Positions 9,408 to 21,164 of a stretch of 64,000 nucleotides of DNA are shown piece by piece. The stretch is from Pseudo-nitzschia pungens. Its lineage: Eukaryota; Bacillariophyta; Bacillariophyceae; Bacillariales; Bacillariaceae. The stretch lies in the NCBI GenBank assembly GCA_037355855.1, contig CM074767.1, positions 1,364,001-1,428,000 of the forward strand. Reading direction: 5' to 3'. The translations under genes were made by a program, and so were the position numbers. Positions within the stretch are counted from its first letter, which is position 1, and each line of letters starts with the position of its first letter. The notes beneath the pieces were generated by a model that was not told the origin of the DNA, ran no database searches, and was given only the letters and a program-made list of their open reading frames with translations.

Positions 9408-12108
9408 ATGAAGTTCTCCCCATCGACCGTTCTCGCACTCGCCGCGTTGGTTGCCACCGGCACCACCGCCTTTTCTCCGCTCTCTACGCCAACAAGGTCG
9501 GCGGTCGGTGTGGCAAACCCCGGGAACAATTATCACCGCAACGGATTGCCGCGACCGGTGTCCTTTCTGAAATCCACCGAAGCCGCTGCCGAAGCCGAAA
9601 CCTACGAGTACGTCGTCCCGTGATTATTCGTTCCTTTTGTCGGATGGTCGTCGCCGTCGTTGTCGTCGTTGGTGTCGTCATTCTGCACCGGTATTGTTTT
9701 TTTTTCTTTTTTTTTTCTTCTTCTCTGACCCTCTCGAGAATCTTCCGTCCGTTCACCGAATGCCGTTCGCTCGTCGTCGTCGTCGTCGTCGTCGTCGAAA
9801 CACACCGTGCCGTGCCGTGCCGCACACTACGCACGCCCGCAGATTCACGAGCGATGTGGGACGCGTCATGGACCTGATCATCAACTCGCTCTATTCCGAT
9901 CGCGATATTTTCCTCCGCGAATTGATTTCCAACGCCGCCGATGCCTGCGACAAGAAACGATTCCTGTCCATCACGGAAGGACACCGAGGAGGCCCCGCCC
10001 TCGATCCGAATCCGGTGCGACGAGGGCACCAACACCGTCACCATCGAGGATTCCGGAGTGGGCATGACCAAGGACGAAATCATCAACAACCTCGGAAAGA
10101 TCGCCCAGTCCGGGACCCGGGCCTTTGTCCAGGCCCTGGGGGAGGGCAAGGCCGACGTCAACCTCATCGGCCAGTTCGGGGTCGGGTTTTATTCCGCCTA
10201 CCTGGTCGCCGACAAGGTCACGGTCGTCACCAAATCGATGCAGGACAGCAGCAAGGCCTACCGATGGGAATCCGAGGCCGATTCCAACTACTCGATCGCC
10301 GAGGCCAGCCCCGACGAGATCGAGGGATCGTCGGGAACCAAGCTCATCCTGCAGCTGAAGGAGGACGCTTCCACCTACCTCGAGGCGTCCAAGATCGAGG
10401 AATTGCTGACCCGGTATTCGGAATTCATCGAGTTCCCCATCTCCGTTTGGAAGGAAAAGACGGAATACAAGCAGGTCCCCGACGAGGAAGCCAACAAGGA
10501 CCTGGCCGAGGGCGAGGAACCAAAGATGAAAACGGTCCCCGAGACCATCGAGGGATACGAAACCGTCAACAACCAAAAGCCGATCTGGTTGCGATCGCCC
10601 CGCGAGGTCGAGGAAGACGAATACAAGGAATTCTACAAGACCGCCTTCAAATCCAGCTACGACGAACCCATGAAGTCCACCCATTTCGTGCTGGAGGGAC
10701 AGGTCGAGTGCAAGGCCATCCTCTACATCCCGGGCATGCTCCCCTTCGAATTGTCCAAGGACATGTTCGACGAAAACTCGCGCAACATCCGTCTGTACGT
10801 CAAGCGCGTCTTCATCAACGATCAATTCCAGGACCTCATGCCCCGCTGGTTGAAATTCGTCAAGGGGGTCGTCGATTCCGACGACCTCCCCCTGAACGTC
10901 AGCCGCGAAATCCTGCAAAAATCCAAGGTCCTCTCCATCATCAACAAGCGGCTCGTGCGCAAGTCGCTGGACATGATCCGGGACATTGCCGAGGACGAGA
11001 GCGACGAGGGCGCCAACTACATCGTGAGTCATCGAAGCGCCTCGCTGTTTCGCGGTCGAGCCTCTGCGGAGTATTGTTGTTCGTTCCGCGGGTCGGTCGG
11101 TTTGTTTGTTTGTCCCGCGATTGGTAGTTTTCGTTTTGCTGTTTGCACTCTTCTCAACAACGGTTTTTTTTTTTTTTCATCTCCCCCGCAATCGTGTCAC
11201 AGATGTTCTGGAACAACTTTGGAAAGTACCTGAAGGTGGGAATCATCGAGGACGACAGAAACCGAAAAGAACTTGCCGAATACCTGCGATTCTTCAGCGC
11301 CAGCTCCGGAGATGAGTACACGAGCCTGAAAGACTACGTTGCCAACATGCCCGAAAACCAAAAAGCCATCTACTACGTCACCGGAGAAGGCAAGGAGCGA
11401 GCGGCCATGTCCCCCGTCGCCGAAAAGCTCAAGGGCAAGGGCTTTGACGTTCTCTACGCCACCGAACCCCTGGACGAGATCATGTTCGAATCGCTCACCA
11501 GCTTTGGGGATTACGACATCAAGGATGCCGGAAAGGACACCCTCAGGTTGGACGACGACGACGAAGAAGCCACGAAGAGAAAGGAGGAGCTGAACCGAGA
11601 AAACGTGGACGTCATCAATTACCTCGAGACCATCCTGAACGAGGAAGTCGAGAAGGTCACGGTGTCCGATCTGCTCACCGACTCCCCTGCCGCCCTGGTG
11701 CAGGGAGCCTACGGAATGAGCCCCAGCATGCAGCGTTACATGAAGGCCCAAACGGTGGCCAGTGGACAGGAACTCAGTGGCTTGGACAGCATGAACAAGG
11801 TTTGCATGGAAATCAACCCCAAGCACCCCATCGTCATCGACCTTGCGCGAATGGTCAAGGAGGACAAGGTCGCGCAAGAAACCGAGGACTATGCACGACT
11901 CCTGTTCGATGTGGCGGGAATGACGTCGGGGTACGACATTGAAGACATGAGTGGCTTTGCGAAGAGAGTCATGGGACTCATGACCAACCAAGCCGAAGTT
12001 GGAGGAACCACAGACGCGGTTGTCGAATCCGAAGACAAACCCGCTGCGGAAGAAGCTAAGAAGGACGATGACGAAGAGAAGGCCGTCGTACCCGAAGTTG
12101 TAGAATAG
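9408..12108 (+). CDS. HSP90-family chaperone, plastid-targeted, with one frame break
   Basis: ATP-driven chaperone with GHKL ATPase, middle and dimerisation domains. Exons 9408-9607, 9843-11023 and 11203-12108; donors GTACGT and GTGAGT, acceptors GCAG and ACAG. Exon 1 holds a signal peptide ([18 protein letters not shown]) and the diatom plastid motif TTAFSP. Exon 2 carries [21 protein letters not shown] and [11 protein letters not shown], the nucleotide-binding signatures. The C-terminus reads VVPEVVE, with neither MEEVD (cytosolic) nor KDEL (ER), so a stromal HSP90C is the best reading. Exons sum to 2287 bases, one too many. The frame jumps at about 9976-9980, where removing one G of ACGGAAGGAC gives [16 protein letters not shown], a natural HSP90 sequence of about 761 residues in total. 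I read this as a sequence error or a damaged allele. The 3' end faces the HDAC gene, 156 bp away. Confidence 0.88.
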
Positions 12109-12264
12109 ATCCCACGTCGTTGACAATCGCTGAACTTTTTGATGACGAATTAGATCTTAGGGAAATAGTAACTGGTCCGACATCAGAGTGTTGCTTTGAT
12201 AGGGAATAAGTAATTGAAATGATTTAGAATAGTTGATCACAACGCTCTGCTAAGGTTATTTATT

Positions 12265-15200
12265 TTATCGCGGCACAACATTGCACCGTGCAAGTGCGCT
12301 AACGTGCTCTTTCACGCAATGAACGAACCCTTCCTCGTGGCATTTATCGAGTCTTTTCTGAAGCGAGTATGATGAGATTATGTCGGTCATAGAAGGTGGC
12401 AACTCCGATCCCAATTCCAAACATCTCAACTCGACAAATTTTCCTTGAGCATTTGTTGACTGCTTGACAGCCGTGGATTCTTTGATGGATTGCAAATGTT
12501 GCGAATGAGGGCCAAAAGTCTCTTCTCCATCTCGTGATGAAAAATTTTGTGGACGACAGCAAGGAACACCATATCCACCTTCCATCACGCTTAGAACTCT
12601 ACCGCTACAACACTTGAAGGCCAGTTTGCATATAACTTCCGTAAGTGTACCGAAGTTCTCTGCGGTGAGACCGCCCATATTCAATGGGTCATTCTTATGC
12701 GCATCAAAACCGGCGGAGATGATAATTAGTTCCGGATTAAATGCTTCAACAGCGGGAGTCACTTTGGTAACCAAGGCGGTTCCCAGGGCGTGCGGCGTAA
12801 CCCGACCACCTAATGGTATATTCAGAACTCCTTTGTGGGGACTATAGTCACCGCATCTGCCGGGAAAGATCCCTTTTTTTGAGTCCCCTCCGAGATGATG
12901 TTCGAATTGTTCCAATCCATCTTCTTCAATGTCAACCCCATTGATGTCAGGACCACCTGCATGTGTCGAAACATAAAGAAATCTTGGGTCAAAGGTCGAG
13001 CAAAGGATATCCTGTGTCCCGTTTCCGTGATGTACGTCGATGTCAATGACACACACCCTTGACAATCCAAGGCCACCGTCAGAAATTGGAGCAGTTGCGT
13101 AAAGAGCAGCACACGCAACGCTATTTAGTATACAAAAACCATTCGAAACGGCTTTCATAGGATGCAACTCACGACCAGCATGGTGGCCAGGAGGTCGAGT
13201 TGCGCAAAAAGTGTTAAGGCATTCCCCATTCATAATCATGTCAACCCCTTTCAATGCAGCTGCAACGCCTAAAAGAGCCGCATTCCAGCTTCCCTTTGAT
13301 CCCTCTATATCACAGCGAGAAAGTTAGACGAGAATCTTTAGGAAAATATCGAAACATTACAACACCTGTAGTTGAACTTAACTCACTTGTATCTTCCCCT
13401 CCGTTTCCATCACTATCGTCGGTCAAAGCAACCACGTTATCGGTAGGTGCGGCCATACATTTTTTCTTTATCCGTTCAATGTATGGCATCTTATGGGCTC
13501 TCACAATAGCGACGTTTTCAGCGAGATTTAGATACGAATCCTCGATTGAATTTATGATTTCAATATTCCCTTTTGCTTGCTTTACTCCTTTCAACGCAGC
13601 AGGTAAACGGACAGCCCGCTCGAAACATTCACTGGAAGTGAGGTGAAGGTTGCAACGGCTATCGGTGATCACAAACGATGTCGCTTCACTTCCTAAAGCT
13701 ACATTGACATGCTTAAAAATCCTCTCACAGCACCGACGCCAATCCTTGAGAAAAGGTAAATATTTCTTGTCTTTAAGAGCGGCTAGGATCAAGTTCTCTC
13801 CCTTCGACTGTCAGCGGACGAAATTGTGAGTGAAAGCCTGCAACCATTTCACAACATCATGTTCTCCCTTTTTGTGATTGGGCTTACCTTTACAACCATC
13901 CATGTCCTGTTTAAGGATTTCGTGTACCTTCTCTTCGCTTCAGGATGCAATTCATGCAACGAAGACTTCTTCGTGAAAGTACCAACCAACTCATTGAGAC
14001 TATTTTTTAGCATTCTGCTCGTTGCAGATTTTTCTGATAAAAGTGACTTCAATGATTCCAGGCCATCAAGAAATCTTCCTGTATTGTATGGATCACTCGC
14101 AGTCCCGTTATTTTTATCAACGAAAGTGATCGGAGATTTAATGAATGAACTTACTAGTGGTGTTTCCTTGGCTTTTGAACCGTCACCCGGACCTAGTCCC
14201 CAGCAAATAGGTGGTTTCATCGCACTCAAAATTTTGTCGAAGCGAAGTGCTGGCTCTGTATTCGGAACATCTGGATTGGGCTGAGGAAATGTTTGTCGTT
14301 CATGTTGTGGTAGCTGGGATAGTATGTGAACGAAGGGTAACTGAAGTACCGATGTGGGAAAATGAGCAGCTTGAACTGCTAATGGGTGTCCTTCCAGCAA
14401 AGCTGCAGAAGTTTGATCACTATCGGAGGCAAGAGTTGACTTTAATTCCGTTTGAGAAAACGTCTTGAACCCCAACGCCATTCTCTGACTATCCAAGAAT
14501 CTCGGAAAAACAGCCTTTGGCAGACCCATAAATTTGAAGGTGGTTCTCAACGCATCTATGTCCAACCCCGTCTGTGCATCATATGGATAGCTCTGAATGC
14601 ATGATGCATCTGCGTCGATACTCTCAACCTCAAACAGTGGGCCCTTTCTGAATAGAACTTCGCCGTGGCGTGCCATGGAATCCGATAAGGGGTCTGAGCG
14701 CCTTCCAGCAGTTGGGGCCAATGCTTGGTCACTATTCCAATAAGGGGCAAGAAATATCACGTCAATCTTCTTGCTCTTGCTCTTGTTGCGTCTACCTGTA
14801 TACCCCGACAGCTCGGACGCGTGCATAACCCGAGCAGGCCAAAACACACCATACCTTGCCCCGCGCGCATACGATGAAGCTAAAACTATACCGTGTTCGA
14901 TGCCATCGACGTGGAAATCCGATTTCTGAGTTTTCTGGGCTTCTTGTTTCTTCTTCCGTTCGGTTGATGCTGCTTTTTTGCGTTCATATTTTTTTCTGGA
15001 GTCTTCCAATTCTTCTCGCTCCAAATCGAATGTCGCCAAGTCCTCGACCCATATGGCTCTCCAAAGATCTCCGTAGTCGTCATCATGAACAAATGCAATC
15101 ACGACGCCCGGATACCCCTGCCACCATATCCTTTCTCCAATTCGATATGATCCTCCGGATGCGCCTTGCGGTTCTTTCGCCTTAGTAGTCGTCCAACCAT

Positions 15201-16335
15201 CTTGTTGCAAAACCACAGGATCAATCGACAGTCGCTGGATTGCATCTCCTATGCTTTTGGGATCCGTCGGATTCACGTTGGCCAATATCAATTTGGCTTG
15301 CTCTGGTACCTTTTTGTAGTTGTAGACATGTCGGAAGAGATAGTTCAGAAGTTTCAGACTATTGTTTGTTGGTGATTGATTTTTGTCCGAACTGACTTTC
15401 GTGTTTAGTCCTACCCACTCTATCAGAGGGCGTCTCTTTTGTCTTTCACCCACCCGCCCATCGGGATTTGGGACTTCCGTGTTACACAAATCAATTGCAC
15501 CTAACCAATCGTCGCCCCAAGTTTTCCCGTTGGATTTCCCTTTACCAATATCAAAGAGTTTTTCCAATTGGATGCGTTCCGAGGTGGTCAACGGTTTCAG
15601 AGGACGAACCTCCTTTATTCCTTTTAGAGGAGGAAAGTTGGTGTATTGACTCACGATTTCGCCATCATGGCTACCATTCTCATTCTTTACAGAGGAGGAA
15701 CCAATATTACCATCCTTCTTCTTTTCATTTTCTGTCTTCTCATTATTCGTTGCGCCCATCTTCATTGTTCCGAAACCTTGACCCATTTTGTTTTCAATGT
15801 TTTTATTTTGCTTTACTGCTGCATCAGACAGTGAACGCTTCTCAGATGTTTGGGTTGTCGGTATTGTAGGTTCGATGAGAGAATGGTTCTTCGCCCTTTT
15901 TGCAGTCGAATCCGCATTGTTGGTACTGCTTGGTTTGATTTCGTCAGATTTTCTCTTCGATGAGTTGGTGGACGAAACTGTGGTCGACAGATTGTTTCCC
16001 TTCGATTTTGAGGATACATCATCTTTCGTTTTGGAAATGGTGGTGTGTTTTAATGGTAGATCTGTTTCCACTCCAGTCAAGCTTTTGTCCGTTTGCGACG
16101 TGGAAGCACAAGATAACGATGATTTCGAGGCATCGGGAGATTCCACATCGATGGGCGCATTTTCGGAGAAGGCTGCGTCTGCTATTACAGCAGCAGACCC
16201 ACCTTTTGCACTATCTGTAACAGTCCTGTCGCTCTCGTGAGAATTGATTTCGGATTTTGTTGGCAGTTTATTCTGATTGCTTTTTTCGTCGCTGCCACCA
16301 TTACTCGTGTCATTGGTCTCGTTTGAAGTTTTCAT
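12265..16335 (-). CDS. Class II histone deacetylase with long N-terminal reader-like extension
   Basis: Zinc-dependent lysine deacetylase. Exons 16335-13888, 13807-13387 and 13304-12265, with introns of 80 and 82 bp (GTAAGC..ACAG, GTGAGT..ATAG), together about 1302 residues. The catalytic domain fills roughly residues 890-1230: RPPGHHAGRELHP, DIDVHHGNGTQD, GFDAHKNDPL and EGGYG. These supply the His pair, the Asp-His-Asp zinc ligands and the transition-state Tyr (vertebrate class IIa has His there), so it should be active. The N-terminal 816 residues begin with a Ser/Thr/Lys-rich disordered part. Then come two Trp-rich segments, about 395-440 (RIGERIWWQGYPGVVIAF) and about 490-545 (RYGVFWPARVM, IFLAPYW); the second resembles a PWWP domain, separated by a Lys/Glu-rich coiled coil. 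Start chosen at the only well-placed ATG; the frame is open upstream without one. Confidence 0.88.
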
Positions 16336-17950
16336 GCTACTCCTTGCTCTTTCCCCGCCCTGTGAAACAAAACTGCTACGGCCGCAACGAGACGGCAAAT
16401 ACTTGTTGCGCACTTTGCTACCTGTTCCTCGAATGTCTAGTTGTTCGATGGAATGGATCAATGCTATCTATCATTGATCGACACAGTACAGCCTGACCAA
16501 GACCTAGGGTGAACTATTCTTATTTCGTTTTTTCAGTAATTTACAACACGAACCAGAGCAAAATCAATGATTGCGGTTGCAGTGTGAACAGTAAGTTAAC
16601 CTTAGTTTGATGGAACCAGGAGCACGAGTACAAGTAAGTTAACCTTACTTGTGCTTGTATCGGTAGCTCTCAGTACTTGGTAACTCGTCGCACTGGAGCA
16701 CCATCCGTTATCACAAAAAAGCGCGCCGGAAACCGTTGTGAATGCTCGTAAAGGGAGCTGAGATGAATTACCTTTACACGGAAGTAATTTTTATTAGACC
16801 TTCGCTATTCACCAAAAAAATACTTCCCACAAAAAGGTTTTCTTTTTGGTTCGTCTAGTGCTTTATCTCGAAACTCTTCAGGAAAAAGGTTCTCCAACAG
16901 GTGATGAGGAACACAAAAAATTAAAGCTGTGGCCATGATTAATGACCCTTGAGATTGAAAGAGCAACAACATCCACAACATTACTCAAAATGTGTTCGTA
17001 ATCCTAACGCTACATTATTTGACCGCTCTGAAAAGTACGTGTAACTCTCAGCATATTTTTGAGACAATCTTGTGACGTTACGTGTTATTTATCAGTTATC
17101 ATCACCAGTCATCAACACATGACAAACAAGCCAACGAAAACCACATTAAGTAGAGGATCAATTTTTGTGGATGCAATGCCTACAGCTTATTCTCTTCATC
17201 CCTGAAGTGGTTTGAGTATCTAGCACCGAAATGTGCATTTTCTTTCTTTTTAATAATAGCAACACTCGGAAAAATGGAAAATTTTTGTTTCAAATCACTT
17301 TACTATTACTAGTAGCCAGGATGGGATTAGTTGTAGAGCGTCGCTTTTGCGTCAGGGTGTGTGTAGTGCAATTCTTGTTTTGATATTCTTCCTGTTGGGG
17401 CGGACATTATAAGCGGCGGTGGAATTCAATGAGAATTTTTTACATCAATCTCAATAAAAATTAGAGAAGTGCGAAAGCGACTCACTCGGGATTTTTAGTG
17501 GGTTGACGGAAGATTCACTCGGTTGGCTCTCAATCCCTGTTCCACCGAGTAAAGGTAAGGTTACGGTTACTGTACATACAGTACCATACGGTAACCTTAT
17601 TCATACCGTAAAGCAAAATTGGTTTTGGGAAAACACTAAGATCTTACTTAAAATACTTGTACTTGCGTCGACTTTTTTGTGTCGTGGTGAGAACATGACT
17701 GAATCTGATTGACAATTCTTATTCGTGATCCGATTCATTTTGGATGCGGATTCATTGATCGATGACGCATGTGCAAAACCAACTCGATGTCAATCTACGA
17801 ATGACCCAAAGACAACAATTGCGAAAAGGATTCTCGTTTTCAGCCTTACTCTCACAAAACCGAAATATATATTTTTCAGACGACATCGAAAAGTTCGTTA
17901 CATTACTTGTGCAAAGAAGAAAATAAAGTAAACGTTCAAATACCAACAAG
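16336..17950. other. Divergent promoter region, HDAC and UGPase
   Basis: 1.6 kb without a convincing gene. It holds several copies of the gap words: AAGTTAACCTTACTT at about 16636-16650, GGTAAGGTTAC at 17554-17564 and CGGTAACCTTAT at about 17590-17600. Confidence 0.55.
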
Positions 17951-19820
17951 ATGCCTTCTTTCGACAGTGTCCGTGTAAGTACCTTCTGGTTGTATGTGCT
18001 GATCCTAAAAGTGTATGATTGAGCATTTTGCTCCAGGCATCGCTCGTCACACGAAGTGAGCTATGCTGTTTCGTTGTCATTGCAGTCAAGCGATGAATCT
18101 CGTGCACGGACTTAGACACAATATGATCACTATGGAACAGCAATCCGCACGGAATGAGAAATAAGAAGCTGCCCTTGCAGGTTTTCAGTTCGATCCTATT
18201 TTTGTGGTGAAATCCGTTTTCTAAACGTATCTTGTTGCATTGTTGATTGTGTACACACACACCACATTTCCAACTATTCGGATTCAACGATTATACAGGC
18301 CAAAATGGAGGCAGAGAAGATTGCCTCATCGGCTATCTCTGCTTTTGAGTCTACTTTCGACTCATTAGTTTCGGGAAACACCGGTTTGATTCCTGAGTCT
18401 ACCATTTCTCCCGCGCCTGATCTCGTCGATGCCGAATCTTTCACAGGCGAAAAGAACACCTCTGTCTTGTCTGAGACTGTTGTCTTGAAACTCAATGGTG
18501 GTCTTGGAACTGGTATGGGACTGGACAAGGCCAAGTCTCTTCTCAAAGTCAAGGGGGATGACACCTTCTTGGATATGACCGCGAAACAAATCGTTGAGAT
18601 GCGAAAAGAATTTGGCATGAAGGTCAAGTTCATGTTGATGAACTCCTTCTCAACCAGCGACGACACCCTCAATTTCTTCAAGGAGAACTACCCTGAAATC
18701 GCCGCAGAGGAAGGCCTTGAGATGATGCAAAACAAGGTACCAAAACTTGACGAAGAGACCCTCGAGGTATGTAATAGGTCCATTTGGAAAAACATTGTGA
18801 CAGGAAGTCAAAAAAAATTTTCCATCATGTTTCGACAACACCAAGCATCTAATCATTTCCGTCATCTGCTACGTGTATCATATTTGTTTTGAAACCGGAA
18901 AACGATTTCCTCAGCCTGCCGTTTGTGAATCCGACCCATCCAACGAGTGGTGTCCTCCTGGTCACGGAGATCTTTACGCCGCTCTGGAAGGATCTGGACG
19001 TCTTGATGCTCTCCTCAAAGACGGGTACAAATACATGTTCGTTTCGAACTCGGATAACTTGGGAGCGAGTCTTGACCTCGACATTCTCACGTACTTTGCC
19101 ACGTCTGATGCCCCATTTATGATGGAGTGCTGCACACGAACACCAAATGACAAGAAGGGAGGTCACTTGGCCAAGCGCGTCTCGGATGGTCAATTGATCC
19201 TTCGCGAATCTGCCATGTGTGCGGATGAAGATGAGGATGCCTTCCAAGACATTACCAAGCACAGATATTTCAACACAAACAACCTTTGGATCCGCCTCGA
19301 CAAGTTGAAGGAAATTATCATCGAAAATGGAGGATTCATTCCTTTGCCAATGATCAAAAACAAGAAGACTGTCGACCCCAAAGACGACTCTTCCCAAAAG
19401 GTTGTCCAACTCGAAACCGCAATGGGTGCAGCCATTGAATGCTTCAAGGGTGCGACTGCTATTGTAGTCCCCAGAACTCGTTTCGCACCTGTGAAGAAGT
19501 GCAACGATTTGCTTCTTCTCCGAAGTGATGCCTACATCATTGAAAACAACAAACCGGTGTTGAACCCAGCTTGCAACGGAAAGGCTCCTGTTATGGCTTT
19601 GGACAGCAAGAAATACAAGTTGGTTGGAGCTCTCGAGGAAGCCACCGAAGGAGGGATTCCATCTTTGGTTGAGTGCACTAAACTCAAGATTTCTGGTCTT
19701 GTCACCATGACGAAGGACACAAAATTCGTTGGTGACGTTGAAATCGTGAACACCAGCAGCGAAGCCAAACCAGTACCAACCGGAACCGTGACCGGAAAGT
19801 TGGACCTATCTGACAACTAA
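17951..19820 (+). CDS. UTP-glucose-1-phosphate uridylyltransferase (UGPase)
   Basis: Makes UDP-glucose from UTP and glucose-1-phosphate, the donor for chrysolaminarin and other glycans. Proposed exons: 17951-17974 (MPSFDSVR), 18299-18766 and 18915-19820, joined in frame by GTAAGT..ACAG (324 bp) and GTATGT..TCAG (148 bp), giving 465 residues. Translation could instead begin at ATG 18305 without the tiny first exon. Signatures: KLNGGLGTGMG (nucleotide-binding loop, about residue 72), NEWCPPGHGDLY and FVSNSDNLGAS (uridine and metal site), plus HRYFNTNNLW. The length agrees with eukaryotic UGPases (about 470-500). The C-terminal beta-helix is present and the protein ends KLDLSDN. No targeting signal, so probably cytosolic. 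Phosphoglucomutase follows 1.34 kb downstream on the same strand; it supplies the substrate glucose-1-phosphate. Confidence 0.93.
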
Positions 19821-21164
19821 GGACTTGCACCGGAACTTTGTACGATAAACATCAAACCTGGGGCGGAAGTCTTCCGCAGCGGTGGTCGAAACGTTAACAA
19901 ACGAAGAACTAGCTACACTCATGCCTCCGCGTGTGTTAAGCCACTGCTATTGTGGATTTGAAACGGAAGCATGCAATGACACACCGCACAAACTCCTTTT
20001 TACTACTCCTGATAAGCTAACGACAAGCCGCATATCGGTCTCTGTGCCAGAATATCGTGGTAAACAGTATTTTTAAAACAACTATGAATAGGCTACACAT
20101 GAAATTTTTATTTAGGGTTATCAAAAGAGAACTTTACCCAGCGACGACCATACCCTACTTCATCACCTTTTGCTTGGAAAATGATTGTCGTCCACAACAG
20201 ACATCACCAACATATCTTGTAATCCTAGAAACAACCCGTGTCTTTTTCAATGCATGGCACAGACAGAAATGCTACTAATTTAAGATGAATCCCGGAATGT
20301 TTGCATCAGGTGAGGTTTTAGTATGTGTAGGAAATATAGTACTGATGTAGAGAACAACAATGCTTCGTTGACACCCTCTTTTTATTTATCATCAATGAAA
20401 GTTTCATTGCAGTAATACAGGCTTTCCATTTGTGGAATGGCACTAGCAGAGCAAATTCATAGCTAGGAATCGACATCCTAAAATTGTGGCTTTGGAGGCT
20501 TAGTTGCCGTAGAGCACTGTCCAGTTCATGCCGAGATCAATCTCAGCACCTTCCGTGAAAGAAAAGCGTGCAATACATGATTGACGAGAATACGGAATCT
20601 GGTTCAGTACGGATTTCTCGATGATGATTCGTTTTGTTAGACAGAATAGGAGAGAATGGAATCTTTTGCCCCAGATAGTTGTTCTTTTCTATCCGAGTCC
20701 CAGAAAAAAGAAAAAGTGATGTGAAGCCGAAATCGTCATTTTCTAGAACCGTCATTTTTGGTCACCACTGACGTCACAGTAAGTCGTCCAAGGCAATACC
20801 AGTTCCCTGAGACATTATTTGTTATTCCCTGACGCAAATCTACGCACTACGGTTCTCGAACGACAATCATGGCAAAAAATACGAAATACTACTACATATG
20901 AATTTGCACACGGGATTGCGAGAATCTAAGTCAATCGCGTGTTTGCCTTCGCCACATCTATTCTCCTTCGTCCTATCACGAACAAGCAACACGACGTATG
21001 AAACGAGAAAAAGGATTCTTTTTCGTCCGTCATCGAACCTCGATTAACCGCGTATTTGAAACCCGATGGCAAGATCCAACCCAACTCCTTATATCTCATA
21101 AATCGGTTGACAATCTCCGCACAAATCGAACCAGTTCGAGAGCAATAATTTATCTAATAAAAGT
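19821..21164. other. Gap between UGPase and phosphoglucomutase
   Basis: 1.34 kb with only short frames and stops in all frames. There is no linker coding that could fuse the two enzymes. The last 150 bp are AC- and TC-rich and probably form the PGM 5' leader. Confidence 0.6.

Noticed and set aside
9971..11032. 353-codon minus-strand frame opposite HSP90 exon 2
   Set aside because: Antisense shadow of a codon-biased GC-rich gene; no recognisable domain, whereas the plus strand has clear HSP90 motifs.
19821..21164. A UGPase-PGM fusion
   Set aside because: UGPase ends with a clear stop at 19820 and the 1.34-kb gap is closed in all frames, with no splice pair that would join the two.
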